A stretch of 64,000 nucleotides of DNA, taken from contig OX243819.1 in assembly GCA_945859605.1 (NCBI GenBank), positions 3,360,537 to 3,424,536 of the forward strand, read 5' to 3'. The notes below the pieces were generated by a model. That model searched no databases, was not told the DNA's origin, and saw only the letters and a program-made list of their open reading frames with translations. How positions within the stretch are numbered: the stretch's first letter is position 1; every line of letters begins with the position of its first letter. This document shows positions 36,480 to 48,367 of this stretch, in pieces. This stretch comes from Lumbricus rubellus. Lineage: Eukaryota; Annelida; Clitellata; Crassiclitellata; Lumbricidae. The translations under genes and the position numbers were made by a program.

Positions 36480-37110
36480 AGGTTTACTTGCCTCAGTCCT
36501 CGTCTGTCCGATCTTTCGCGGTCTTCAGCGGCGCCCCCGATGGACGGAGCACGGCAGAGTGGGCAGCAGCACACCGGCAGATTGCGTATTGCCAGGGAGG
36601 GAGCAAGCCGGTGGCCTTCGGGGCCCGTATGGTCTGGACCGGCGAGCAGGCTACTACCACCACCGACAGCAGCAGGGCAGCAATGGCGGTGGCGGAGCCG
36701 TATCGTCAAGGACGAGGCGAGCGTTATTGCAAGGGCAGAAGAGCCAACGAAGCCGGGCCTCGCCGACGCCACCGCTGTGCGTGCTAAACACATCCACGGC
36801 AGCAGACATACAAGCCATGAGAAATCGATTGGATTGGCCAGAACGAAGACAGACAGAGCAGCCGAGCGGGAGGGCAGACAGACAGAAAGGGTTGAATGGA
36901 CGGACACAGGAACGGGCAGAGAAACAGGCGGATACACGCAGTAACTTGGCTGAAGCTCTGCTGGACGGAATAGACACCACCGTAGCCTTATACGCAGAAG
37001 CGGTGACCTTTATGCTGCTGCTCTGCAGCGCCCCTTCCCTCCCACCCTCTCACCCACTCACCCAGCCACCCATCCACTCACCCACCCACCCACTCACCCA
37101 ACAGCTCCCT
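36480..37110. promoter_or_regulatory. GC- and CpG-rich island
   Basis: Markedly GC-rich against AT-rich flanks, with many CG dinucleotides to about 36800, then CAGA and CCCA(C/T) runs. On the minus strand a good splice donor (CTGAGGCAA|GTAAAC) lies at its left edge, so it could be a promoter with a first exon pointing left. No coding homology was recognised in any frame. Confidence 0.4.
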
Positions 37111-37670
37111 ATCTAGCCCAGTAGGCCCGGCTGACAATTACCAGACAAAATGAACTCTTAACAAAGGGTTAACCCGCGTTTTTCTCTGTTCCCTATCTGT
37201 AGTAGGCTAACCGTCGCAAAGCATGCACCGCTTGTAGTAAATGGACAGAATGCACGGGTACAGAAAAGGCAAAGGGGAGACAGACACCAGTACCCGAGCA
37301 GACTTCCAAGCTGCTGTATGTATTCGCTCTCGACGTCTGCTCAGATAAGCAGCCACCGACCACGAACGTCATAACCAGGGTTGATGTGTTGCGGTGAGCA
37401 CACTGGGACGACTATTATATCGCTCAATAGAATGATGGTCCGTACAAAATTTCCACGCTTTGGCAGCTGGTAATATGGAAGCGTAAATGCAGACGTTTTC
37501 TGCAGCGGCCGCATGGCCTCGACCCCGTTCAACCGTTCGATGAATATGTGATGATGAGTGTCATGTTAGTCAAAGCTGACGAGAGACTCCCGTTGAAGAT
37601 TTGATGGATATAATGAAGTAGGCTAATCATCATCAGGGTGAGAATTGGCGGGGGTTGGAGGCGAGTCACC

Positions 37671-37783
37671 CAGTCTTTCTTAGAGCCCCATGTCAAAGTA
37701 TGTTTTCTCACCCAAATTCCAAGTGGATCATTGTCCAACCTCTCTCTCCCCTAGTTATTTTTCCAGAATTCTTACACTGATCA
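37671..37783. repeat. Dispersed repeat copy (CCAAATTCCAAGTGGAT family)
   Basis: Shares CCCAGTCTTTCTTAGAGCC, CCAAATTCCAAGTGGAT and ATTCTTACACTG with 31118-31219, and partly with 968-1060. A GGGTGAGAATTGG lead-in is found 35-50 bases upstream of the copies at 31118 and 37671. Confidence 0.75.
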
Positions 37784-38246
37784 TCATTGTCATGGCACAA
37801 TGCGAAAGAGATTTTCTGCCTGCCAGGCCGGTAGCATTTCCCTCTTCTTTCTCCAGGCTTGGGACTGGCAGCAGCGGTGCCTCGGACAAAGGCCAAGTAA
37901 TACGAGACCATTAACGTGAATTGTCGAACATTAAAGTGAATTGTGATGTATACGGTACCACCACATGCTTGGCCCACCGAGGTAGTCTTGACATAAGAGG
38001 CCCAAGGGCGAAGCAGCCTTTCTTGGGATGTTCCAATCTTCAGTAAAACTGAACCGCTGCGATGTGAGAGCAAGGCTTCACTACTAAAATTGGCTGTTAC
38101 AGTAGGCCTACACATTAAGAAGCGGGAATATTTTGGCTTGCTGAGAAGTATTGCTATAAAAGTAGGCCTATTGGAATTCTTTTAATTCATAAGATGCATC
38201 TGCTCTACTTTGGAGTCTACCAAACTAGAGCACGTAGGGCTGAACG

Positions 38247-38432
38247 CATAGGCGTAGGAGGCGGGTGTCCAGAGGGGGCAAATTCCCCCCCAACTTTCGG
38301 GCAAGTCTGTTTTTCGGGGAAACACAGACCCGAACGACTAAAAAAGGTCGTCAATTTTTTACGGTATATTTATTTTTCGGGCAGAAGTTCAATCTCCCCC
38401 CCCCCACTGCTGAAATCTCCCGTACGCCTATG
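38247..38432. mobile_element. MITE with near 8-bp target duplication GCTGAAC(G/A)
   Basis: The ends CATAGGCGTAGGAGGCGGG and CCCGTACGCCTATG are inverted. Flanks are GCTGAACG at left and GCTGAACA at right. A related right half lies at 17610-17702 (CTACGCCTATG). Confidence 0.65.
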
Positions 38433-38899
38433 GCTGAACAGGCCAATAATACAGGACTGTGCAGTGTATTAATTTTGCACTATTATTGTGAAGTGATTTG
38501 TCCTTTCCGTCTTTCGCCCTTGTTCTGTTCTTCCTTTAGCCTACTTGCCTGTCAATTGCCGCCCAGGCTAGTCGACTCAAAGTCGAGCATAAATGATTGT
38601 CTGACCCCAAACTCTCGTCATCTGTGGGTGTCAAAGGAAGGTCCACAGGGTTGAAGTCCTCTTCTAAGACGCACATGACGTAGAAATACAAACGCTACAT
38701 TGTATAAAAGTCCTGTCCTATATCTTAATTCTATCTCGAGGATCAGCCGTCTTCGATAGCGAAGTCCTTGACAGTTGAGAAACTGAATGGCCAATGTTGG
38801 TTCAGACTAACCGAAATAATAATGTCATGGTTAATATAAATTATAGGTTGGCTAATTGTGTTAACAGGCCTTCATGCAGATGCTCTTTAGTCTCTACCT

Positions 38900-39232
38900 C
38901 AGTGGTTCCCAACCCATGGCCCGCGGGCCAAAAAGTGGCCCACCAGGTCTCAAAATATGGCCATCGACCCTCACAGAATTAACAAAAATATATGACAAAA
39001 ATAATTTGTACAGGATAGAACACATTTTTCCAGTACAAATTATTTTTATGTTGACGTCTATAAATAACATCAAACATTTTATTTTGATTCAGCTATAACA
39101 ATTTTATGTGCTTTTAGTTAATTAAACTTTAGCCTTGTGGCCCCCTAATGCCCTTCAACTAAGAAAGAGTGGCCCTCGTGTCCTCCAACATAGAAAAAGT
39201 GGCCCGAATGTCAAAAAAGTTGGGAACCACTG
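38900..39232. mobile_element. hAT-type MITE, CAGTGGTTCCCAAC ends
   Basis: CAGTGGTTCCCAACCCATGG at left and AAGTTGGGAACCACTG at right, with GGCCCGCGGGCC inside. Same family as 49637-49996 in opposite orientation. Its target duplication is no longer recognisable. Confidence 0.85.
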
Positions 39233-39479
39233 CTGTATTATTATTATACCTCACACGTCATTAAGTCTTAAGAACTCTCGTTGCGATGGGCGAGCATACA
39301 CATTCGAAGCCCATTTTCACAAATGGAATCCATTTAGATCCCGTTTTAATGGCACCATTTAAATTCTAATTTGCTTACAAATTATCATCTTCTATAAGCT
39401 TAGCTTAGGCCTACTGCCGTTGCTCACCTTGAAATCTGGTCATGCGATGCGGTAAAATACAAAATATCGGTCAAGTATT

Positions 39480-39702
39480 AAATAAGCGGGTTCACCATCT
39501 CAGTGACCTTTCGTGTGCGCGTGCGCAGTAGTCAAGGTCACTACACAATAGACGGTGTATTAGATAAAGATTGCAAATTCGCAATGCGCTAGTCATTAAG
39601 TTTCGGAACTTTTGGTATATACACCATCTATTGTAGTGGTGGCCTTGACTACTGCGCACGCGCACTCGAAAGGTCACTGAGATGGTGAACCCGCTTATTG
39701 TT
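39480..39702. mobile_element. Long-hairpin MITE (arms about 80 bp)
   Basis: Left arm AATAAGCGGGTTCACCATCT through GTGCGCGTGCGCAGTAGTCA to about 39560; the right arm is its near-perfect reverse complement, ending AGATGGTGAACCCGCTTATT. The loop is about 60 bases. No coding capacity. Confidence 0.85.
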
Positions 39703-41189
39703 TGAATCAAATAATCGGCTACACTTTGATTTTATCTAACCTATTAACAGAGCGAAGAGATTGATCTGCAAAATATTTAACCGAGATGTCAGTATACGTT
39801 GCTCAACCGCTTCACCAATGAACACGCGGTGGACATCCAAGACCATTTTGACCATTGTTGTTACGAGTCCATGGCCTATGCCACCTATCGAGGTCAAGCA
39901 TTTTAAACTCGGCAGTGCACACTGCACAGTGATTTAAACTCGGCAGTGCACAGTGGCATGGCACTTAACAGGTGGGATGAAAATGGGTGAAGGTTTTGAC
40001 AATGGGTGAAGGTTTTGACAATGGGTGAAGGAGTTACGGTGTTGCTATTAATATCGTTGACGACGGCTTTTGATTTAATTACGGGAGACCGAGTTTGTTC
40101 TCGTCGACAGAACGTTTCTATTGTTGCACGGTGACAATTTGAACGGCAGTGCAAAAGAGTTTGGAGTTAAAGAGTGCTATGGATATCGATGACATGGATG
40201 TCCTAAGGCTGAGGTTATTAATGTCGATGACATGGGTGTCCTGAGGCTATTGATATCGATGACATGGGTGTCCTGAGGGAGACAAGTCATGGGCATGCTC
40301 TTGCGCTTATACCTATATTTGTAAAATGTACTTATAAATCAACTTGAAATTATTGATCAGTGACTTGCTATTATAATTATAATAGGTGCTTTTTCCACAT
40401 TTCATTTGAAACCCCAACCCATCCGGCAATTCTCACCTTGGCTAGGCTACAGATCAGAGGTGTCAGTACTTTACTGGCTGGCCACTGGTAACTTTTCGTT
40501 CAAGCTACGGTAGACCTACTGGTACTAGACCAAAGTACCGATGAGGAGATGACGATTTTCTTACTGATGTTCTGCCATGCCTACACATACAGCAATAAAT
40601 AATAAATTGTTGTCAATGTATACCGATCGATGTAGGCCTAGGCCTACTTTTGAAATGCGATTCCAGTTGTCCAGGGGTCCATTATGACCCGCCTAATTAA
40701 ACCCTGGCCTGCCTCATGACCTGTCTAAAATTATTTGAAAATGTTTAATATCTTCCTTACATTTTAAACTCTTTGATCTGCTAAATTAGCCTACTGCCAT
40801 GACGCGATCTGCAGAAATAATGTATAACTGGCCGGTACTGTTGCCAATTCATGCAGTTGCCATAATGACTAACCAGAGCGAGAGGGAAGATGTCTAGGCT
40901 ATAGTTAGGTTAACACAAGTCGTTTGATCTCAACAGATAATCGGCCTACAAAGTGTGACCTATTATTTCGAAGTGGATCTAATGAGTTCACAAGGTCACG
41001 CGATCGACTGACAATAAATTGAGCTTTGAACTTATTATCGCGGCGTGACCTCGAAACCACAGCTGCTATCTGAAGCCGTTTCGACCGCTTTTAATGCGCT
41101 ACCGGTATGAAATGTCTGCTGCAGAAAATCATATAGCTAGCCTATCTCTATATCTCTGTGTGTATGTGTCTGCGCCTGTCTGTTTGTCT

Positions 41190-41252
41190 CTCTCTCTGCT
41201 CTGTTTCTATGTATCTGTTCCTGGCCCTGTCTCTGTGACTCTCACTTTATGC

Positions 41253-41286
<34 letters not shown>

Positions 41287-41300
41287 GTCTGTCTGTCTGT

Positions 41301-41354
<54 letters not shown>

Positions 41355-41378
41355 CACACACACACACGCACACACACA
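41190..41378. repeat. (CTGT)n and (CA)n microsatellites
   Basis: CTGTCTGT runs to 41301, then a CACACA run to 41378 with two GC interruptions. Confidence 0.97.
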
Positions 41379-42516
41379 AATTAATGATCAAGTCCTAGCT
41401 ATTGCTTCAAATTCCAACATCCAGTTAAACATAATCTCTCTGTCTCTTTCATCCACGCACTTGCGCGCGCGCGCCCGCCCGCACATGTGCACAAACTCGC
41501 GTTTTCGCACAAGCACACATAGCCTACAACACAATAAAATACATTGTTATCAATATTTTGATCCGAAAAAATAATAGTCTCGAAGCCGTTTCTCAATGTA
41601 ACTTCCGCGGCGATTAGTATTTTAGTTACAGATGAAAATATTGATAACAAACCACGAAGTGGGATGATGATCATCAGACCAAAACAAGAAGCGGAATAAG
41701 CTTAATTTTTTCTGATTTTTTGGTGCAATAGCCTACGTGCGATGATTGATACAAATTACAGTTTGCAGGTGGGGGTGGGGGGTAATATTTGTGTGTGTGT
41801 GTGTGGGGGGGGGGGGGGTAAATTGAAACCTTTGCACCGGGGGAGGCACAGATGATAGCCTATATCATGCGACATCGATGTTGCCGTGGTAACGTCGTGA
41901 AAAGCTATCATTCAGCTGAAGCCTGTAGGCCTACAGTATACAGTGTGCAAGCGGCGTAGGCAACAGTAGGCCTACTCTCGACGAGTTGTTAATAGAGTCG
42001 AATTTAACTGTTCGGCAGACATGCGAGGCTTCAATCACGTGCCATAGTAATGCTCAATTTGCAACGTTGCCACTCTCAAAAATAAAAAATTCTGATTACC
42101 TTTTTTAAATCACCCGGCCAAATCTTTCCGAAATATCCGCAGTTTCCTGAATTTTCTGCCAAAACCCCAAGTTCTTCACGAAAATGCCCATTTCCCAAGT
42201 TCAGATCGAAAAAACTTCAAGATTTTTTGGCTGAAAAAAACAAGAAAAAACCCAAGTTCGTCCCCCAAAAGCCCATTTCCCAAGTTCGGCTAAAAAAACC
42301 AAGATCTTGTGAAAAACACAAGGAGTGGCAACGCTGTCAATTTGTTTTACCAGCGCCATCTGTCGAATGAAAGCTTCTGCGTCCTTGCTGACCGATCTTC
42401 CACGCTTTGTGTCAGAGCGTTGATCATGCCAGTCCCAAGCCTGAATAAAGGAGGAGGGCGTCTATCAAGCAGTTAGGCTACGTTCAACTAAAACTGACTA
42501 GTGACTATATGCTAAC

Positions 42517-43392
42517 TATTGCTATTCTAAAGGCCTCCCCAAGGAGGTAGGCTATAAGGGTATTAATAATTGAGCAGCTATTATTAAAAGCTAACGTCAG
42601 GGACGGATTAAGAAATGTGGAAGACCTGTTCGGAAAATTTTGGGGAATCTTCGATCAAAAATCTGATAAATCTGATGACCTTTTTTAGTCGTTTGGTCGA
42701 TATTTCGTCAAAATATTATTATAGCCTATCAATTTTTTCCTTAAAAATTTTCCCCGTTGTGTGGGCCCCTAAAGTGTAGGGCCCCTGCTCGGCCGAACAT
42801 GTTGAACATGCCTTAATCCGGCCCTCGTTAACACCAAGGCTGAATAAAGTGTGACTATGTTCATGCACTTATCTTCGAATCTACAACCTTTAAGATAGGC
42901 TAAACTAGCACAGCCTAGAAATGTAAGGGACGTCCATGCAGGCACTTAGGCATATCTTCCTACACTTCAATTAAGCACAGTTGAAGATGCATTATGATTA
43001 GGCCTATAGCCTATCTTGCGTGTTAGTGTTAAACCTTAGCACAACAAAAGAAGGTAGTGAACAGTTTTCAAAATATGACTGAAAGCCCCAGAGACCGAGG
43101 AGAGTGCTTTGTGAATTGAGAGTATGGATAACGATGAAAAGCTATCATGGTCACGAAAGGAAACTAACGGAAAATTACATTAAGCTTGATTATACTTAGT
43201 CATAATTGAAATTGAAACTTTTGAAACAGAAAGGAACTCTTGGCATAATTATACATGTAGACTAGGACCCGCGTCCATCAGACAAAAGAGAAGGAAACAA
43301 ACGAAATAGACTATAATTATAGGTCTCACATGTAAATGTGGGTCACCCAAAGCAACATTATGGTCGTCAGAAGGGCAAGAAGGAAATCTGCT
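42517..43392 (+). repeat. 876-bp direct duplication, copy 1
   Basis: Matches 44645-45520 from TATTGCTATTCTAAAGGCC to GGAAATCTGCT with only a few substitutions and no net length change. It contains a 229-bp hAT-type MITE (42598-42826, ends CAGGGACGGATTAAG and CTTAATCCGGCCCTC). Confidence 0.95.
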
Positions 43393-43395
43393 TTA

Positions 43396-43665
43396 TTTAT
43401 CAAAATAAATTGTTCGATTTTTGATGTGGCGAGTGACGACCCCACGAAGTAGGATCCATTCTACTTAGCGGGGTGTTAAGATTTCTTCAGAGTCTCCTGC
43501 CATTTGAATTTGACTAAGTGCTACTGCATGAGTGCTACTGCAATTTTTACTTGTTGTCAAAATAAATTGTTCGATTTTTGATGTGGCGAGTGACGACCCC
43601 ACGAAGTAGGATCCATTCTACTTAGCGGGGTTGTAAGACTTCTTCAGGGTCTCCTGCCATTTGAT
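43396..43665 (+). repeat. Short direct duplication with GGATCCATTCTACTTAGCGGGG
   Basis: About 110 bases starting CAAAATAAATTGTTCGATTT occur at 43399 and 43558. The block resembles LINE 3' UTR segments ('ctagcggg'). Confidence 0.85.
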
Positions 43666-44189
43666 TAAGTGCTACTGCATGCTTTTGTTGCTCATAAAAA
43701 GAAATTGTTTTATTTTTATTTTGATATGATAGTGACATAAATAGGATTTCTGACTGGGTAGATTGCCCAACAGCATTGCTATTTTGAACCCCATAAATAG
43801 CAGATCATGTACTCTTGTAGTTATTAAAGTGAAGCGTGCATAAGTTGTTGGTCTACGCTACTTATAATTCATGTATGGTTCAATAGCACAAGCCAACGAC
43901 CACAAGATATAAGATCTGATGTCTGTTACTTCACAAGTCCTCATCTGACATTGGGACAAGCACAGGATTTCATGTGAAATCGGTTCGCGAACTGGTGACA
44001 ATGGAAACAGTAGACCTGCAGGGGCATGGGGCACTGTTACCCATTATGGGGCGCGGCCTAACGTTCGAAGCGATGTTGGACCGCCTTGGAAATAATTGGA
44101 TAGACCTGGATGTCGGGTCGTCGTGATAGAGACAACGGATAGATGTCAAAATCAGGCGACGTGAATTAGACAGGGGGTGATTAAACGTC

Positions 44190-44530
44190 CAATAGACACG
44201 TCTAATTGACGTCAAATAAACACGTCTAATTGACATTAAATAAACACGTCTAAATTACGTCCAATAAACACGTCTAATTGACATCAAATAAACACGTCTA
44301 ATTGACATCAAATAAACACGTCTAATTGACATCAAATAAACACGTCTAAATGGCGTCAAATAAACACGTCTAATTGACATCAAATAAACACGTCTAATTG
44401 ACATCAAATAAACACGTCTAAATGACGTCAAATAAACACGTCTAATTGACATCAAATAAACACGTCTAAATGACGTTAAATAAACACGTCTAATTGACGT
44501 CAAATAAACACGTCTAATTGACGTCATTAA
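44190..44530 (-). repeat. 24-bp minisatellite, about 14 units
   Basis: Unit CACGTCTAATTGACATCAAA plus TAAA, with ATGACGT and TGACGT variants. Being 24 bases long it keeps an open minus-strand frame of eight-residue repeats (RRVYLTSI), which I regard as an artefact. Confidence 0.95.
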
Positions 44531-44644
44531 AACACGCGGGTTCTATGAGCACCCGCTGAGAGAAAAGACAGCGGACTGGCGTCATATTCTGATGGGTTTG
44601 TTGATGAGTAGTCGACGTCAATCCGTCGTGGGTGGTTATCTGGG

Positions 44645-45520
44645 TATTGCTATTCTAAAGGCCTCCCCAAGGAGGTAGGCTATAAGGGTATTAATAATTG
44701 AGCAGCTATTATTAAAAGCTAACGTCAGGGACGGATTAAGAAATGTGGAAGACCTGTTCGGAAAATTTTGGGGAATCTTCGATCAAAAATCTGATAAATC
44801 TGATGACCTTTTTTAGTCGTTTGGTCGATATTTCGTCAAAATATTAATATAGCCTATCAATTTTTTCCTTAAAAATTTTCCCAGTTGTGTGGGCCCCTAA
44901 AGTGTAGGGCCCCTGCTCGGCCGAACATGTTGAACATGCCTTAATCCGGCCCTCGTTAACACCAAGGCTGAATAAAGTGTGACTATGTTCATGCATTTAT
45001 CTTCGAATCTACAACCTTTAAGATAGGCTAAACTAGCACAGCCTAGAAATGTAAGGGACGTCCATGCAGGCACTTAGGCATATCTTCCTACACTTCAATT
45101 AAGCACAGTTGAAGATGCATTATGATTAGGCCTATAGCCTATCTTGCGTGTTAGTGTTAAACCTTAGCACAACAAAAGAAGGTAGTGAACAGTTTTCAAA
45201 ATATGACTGAAAGCCCCAGAGACCGAGGAGAGTGCTTTGTGAATTGAGAGTATGGATAACGATGAAAAGCTATCATGGTCACGAAAGGAAACTAACGGAA
45301 AATTACATTAAGCTTGATTATACTTAGTCATAATTGAAATTGAAACTTTTGAAGCAGAAAGGAACTCTTGGCATAATTATACATGTAGACTAGGACCCGC
45401 GTCCATCAGACAAAAGAGAAGGAAACAAACGAAATAGACTATAATTATAGGTCTCACATGTAAATGTGGGTCACCCAAAGCAACATTATGGTCGTCAGAA
45501 GGGCAAGAAGGAAATCTGCT
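44645..45520 (+). repeat. 876-bp direct duplication, copy 2
   Basis: Copy of 42517-43392 displaced by 2128 bases. The MITE lies at 44726-44954. Differences include TATTAATATAGCC for TATTATTATAGCC. Confidence 0.95.
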
Positions 45521-45808
45521 GAGCGCCTAACAATAGGCCTAGGTTATCCTGGCAGCAGTAAAACGTGAAACATAGGCTATAGGTATAGCTACGACCAGAA
45601 AGCATTTAAAGCCCAGCCTTTCATGAACAAACAGAAGTCGGCAAAAGCAAAGCGGCAAAATCGTTAGCGCCAGAGGCTTACACCGTGCACTTTACAGTTA
45701 AGCTTATTCAGAGTAGCGAGCTTCATGTCCTCCGTAGCATCTGTCCGTTGCAGTGAAATCCATTATTGAACTTTAGTCAAAAGGCACACAATTTCACCTT
45801 ACCCAATA

Positions 45809-45884
45809 CTGCCGTGCTAAGCAAAAAGACAGTAACTCCTTACCATAACAGTCTGAGTTACTGTCTTTTTGCTTAGCACGGCAG
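45809..45884. repeat. Perfect 29-bp inverted repeat, 18-nt loop
   Basis: Arms CTGCCGTGCTAAGCAAAAAG... (45809-45837) and ...CTTTTTGCTTAGCACGGCAG (45856-45884) pair without mismatch. No other copy is seen in the window. Confidence 0.9.
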
Positions 45885-46083
45885 AATAGGCCTAAAGGTT
45901 CTAAAAACTTTATCTCAAGAAAGTTATCAAAAAACATGTGCTATCAAACTCAAACAAAAGCACTAAGTAGCCATAGGACTGTGATTTATGCTTCTGTATG
46001 CCACAACTACAGCGTTTTGCCTGTTTTTTTAATTAAACAAAATTTAATATAGGGCCTACATAGCCAAGCCTATAATTATAGGC

Positions 46084-46885
46084 CTACATCATAATGAATT
46101 GTATTGTATTTAAACATTTATAAAGCGCCTCTAGTAGGGTGAACCGTTCAGAGGCGCTCCCAGTGCGCAAGGCCCCGCGAGAAGAAACAAGTTTTGAGAA
46201 GAGACAAAGCAGAAGAGAGACTACCAGAGAGAAGTGTAGAGCGAACAGAAGGAAGAAGGGCATTCCAAAGAGAAGGACCAATTGAGACAAATGATCGAGA
46301 CTGAGCCATAGCAGTTCTAGAACGAGGAACCAAGAGGTCAAATCTGTTGGATGAACGAAGTGGACGGTGGGAGGAAGCCGAGTGAGGACGAAGTAAAACA
46401 TTAGTCAGATATTTTGGAACAAGATCCCGTTGAGCCTTAATGATCAGAGTGAGGATCTTAAATTGTGTGCGAGCACGGAGAGGAAGCCAGTGTAGTTCAT
46501 GAAACATAAAGGCAGATATGTGAGAGTACTTGGGAAGGCGGGCAATCAATCTAGCAGCTGAGTTGAGAACCGACTGAATCGGAGAAAGACGAACTTTAGG
46601 AAGACCAATGAGGAGAGCATTGCAATAGTCAATTCGTGAACATATAAAAGCATGAATTAAGGTAGTGAAGATGGAGGAGGAGACAGAGCGACGAATGACT
46701 CTGAGACGTCTTAAATGAAAGTAAGACGAGCGTGTAACATTGGAAATATGCTCGGTAAAGGTAAGTGAGCTATCAAGTACAACACCCAGATCCCGCACAC
46801 TTGAAGAGAAGGAAAACAAATAATGAAATAATGAAATAATGAATAATGAAATGATATAGCTCAGCGGGGTGATGCTCCGAAACAC
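46084..46885 (-). pseudogene. CR1-like LINE, 3' reverse transcriptase region
   Basis: On the minus strand: SSVRDLGVVLDSSLTFTEHI, ICSRIDYCNALLIGLPKVRL, FHELHWLPLRARTQFKILTL, RPLRSSNRFDLLVPRSRTAM and SLWNALLPSVRS. This is the standard order of a CR1/L2-type C-terminus, ending in a short 3' UTR. The frame is open for about 245 codons, longer than in the other LINE copies here. It is 5' truncated, so not autonomous. Confidence 0.9.
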
Positions 46886-47264
46886 TGACTCACTCTGACG
46901 TTAAACTTCGGCCTCACTCAGCTTCCTTTCACCGTCCACTTTATTGTTCTCAGAAATTCCTTCTATAGATATCAAAACGATAAGTTACTAGGAAATATAA
47001 GAAGTGTCTAAGCCAATCGCAAGATAGCGGACGAGTCTCGTACGTGCGCACTCAGGATTACTATGTAGTCTGTGTCATTAGTGGAGTATCTACTTCCGGG
47101 GATGCCACTCATAGCTTTCTCCACTTAGATCTAGGTTTTTCTGTGCTGTTCAGGTTTCTAGGTTTTTTGTTTGTTTGTATGCGCACTTGTTATACTAAAC
47201 GCCCCTTCAAGCTCTCCTACTCAGAGGCGCTCCCAAATGCAGAGCGGACACTGCATCGGAGTTT

Positions 47265-47701
47265 GGGGGCCCGGTAGAGTAATGGCATGGGCGGAGTTTG
47301 GTTTCCGTTCTTAGGGGGGGCTAACCCCGAGTCTGGGCCTTCTGGAGGGGCTAAACCCGAAAAAGGGTTCCATTTTCATGGTTAAAAAGTTGAATCTGGG
47401 CCTTCTTGGGAGGGCTTAGCCCCCCTAGCCCCTGATAAACTCCGCCCATGAGTAATGGTTAACATGCTGGCCAAGAGTGCGAGAGGTAGGCTAGCAGTTC
47501 GAGCCCCCGTTGGGCGGATTTGATTTGTAGGCTGCTATTAGCGCCATTGTAGCCTAATTGCAAAGCTGTCTGCTCAGTTGGTAGTTCAGTTTAATTAAGA
47601 TTACTGCATAACTTGTAAATGTAAAGCGCAGTGCGTCTTGCAGGCGTTCGATTAAAGAAAAGATAGGGCCTAGCCTAGGCCTATTATTTTTTTAAAATTA
47701 T
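47265..47701 (+). mobile_element. Second tRNA-derived SINE (family 2), itself interrupted
   Basis: Starts GGGGGCCCGGTAGAGTAATG; the A box resumes after the MITE as AGTAATGGTTAACATGCTGG; B box GCAGTTCGAGCCCCC. The body ends in ATTATTTTTTTAAAATTAT. Confidence 0.75.
47286..47450. mobile_element. 165-bp MITE, TSD AGTAATGG
   Basis: AGTAATGG at 47278-47285 and 47451-47458. Ends CATGGGCGGAGTTT and AAACTCCGCCCATG are perfect inverted repeats. The 8-bp duplication suggests hAT mobilisation. Confidence 0.9.
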
Positions 47702-48213
47702 TTCACGCCGAAGCGCTGTGCAATTGTGAGGGAAGGACTTGCCCAAGGTCCTTGCGCGGCGAGGTGGATCCTAACCTCGAACCTTCCGACTCCAAGGCAA
47801 CGACGCCACCACTACACCACCACACCCCCCAGGAAGTAGCCTAGCCTAGTTTTCTCACGGCGGGTCCCCTTTTTTTACATAAAAATTGATTTTTAGGTAA
47901 AATTGCACAGAAGACATGCAAAAAGTCGAAAATTTTCTGACGTTGGACCAAAAATTGTAAATTTTGGAGCCAAATATTAAAAAAGGTCGTCAGAAATCCA
48001 TGTCTTTCCAGAATACAGAGAAATTATGAAGCTAGCCTTTCTAGCCTTTTTTCTACCAGATCTGACATTTTTCAAAATTCAGAGTGGCATCCCTGTCTGC
48101 TTGCATAGCTTTGATCGTCGTCGGCGTCTCTTCTTCGTTCAATTCCAATCTGTCTCCGATTTTGCGATTTTTTGCAAATTCCGATCGTGAGAATAGAAGG
48201 ACTCGTTCGAAAT

Positions 48214-48367
48214 ATGCAGCCGTCGCCCCGTTATCCGCTGTGGCTGCTTTTGCGACCTTTGACGGTGGTTTTGCTGGTGGCCGTATGTGGAAGATTTGTT
48301 GCAGGGCAAGAGGCGGTCGACGGGAAAGACCCCTCGGAGCTTTCTCCCGTTAATTCAGCCACATCAG
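48214..48367 (+). CDS. First coding exon of a secreted or membrane Ig-domain protein: signal peptide
   Basis: The first ATG in an open stretch, with A at -3, opens 51 codons: MQPSPRYP, then a hydrophobic core WLLLRPLTVVLLVAVCG, then a likely cleavage site near FVAGQ, then an acidic mature start EAVDGKDPSELSPVNSATS. The exon ends in phase 1 at TCAG|GTAATT. The only recognised downstream exon in the same phase is the Ig half-domain at 60034, which gives ATSGFELKMKPED. The surrounding 48100-48370 is CpG-rich, as expected for a promoter-proximal first exon. The join over 11.7 kb is an inference. Confidence 0.7.

Larger units (their letters stand above)
47182..47830 (-). mobile_element. tRNA-derived SINE (family 1) interrupted by a second SINE
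   Basis: The body GCCCCTTCAAGCTC...CACTGCATCGGAGTTT breaks at 47264 and resumes at 47702 with CACGCCGAAGCGCTG, which is contiguous in the 23326-23537 copy. The tRNA-like part follows (CCTCGAACCTTCCGACTCCA, CACCACTACACCACCA). Confidence 0.85.

Noticed and set aside
36452..36937. A 161-codon minus-strand protein in the GC-rich island
   Set aside because: Cys/Pro/Ala-rich composition without domains, and similarly long frames on the other strand; GC-rich DNA opens such frames by chance.
44190..44530. CRISPR array
   Set aside because: Adjacent 24-bp units without unique spacers, in a eukaryotic genome; it is a minisatellite.
42517..45520. LTR retrotransposon with 876-bp LTRs
   Set aside because: No TG...CA ends, no primer-binding site or polypurine tract, no gag or pol remains, and no target duplication at the outer ends.
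48172..48213. Upstream extension of the signal-peptide exon
   Set aside because: The extension has no ATG in frame; the first ATG is at 48214 and gives a clean signal peptide.
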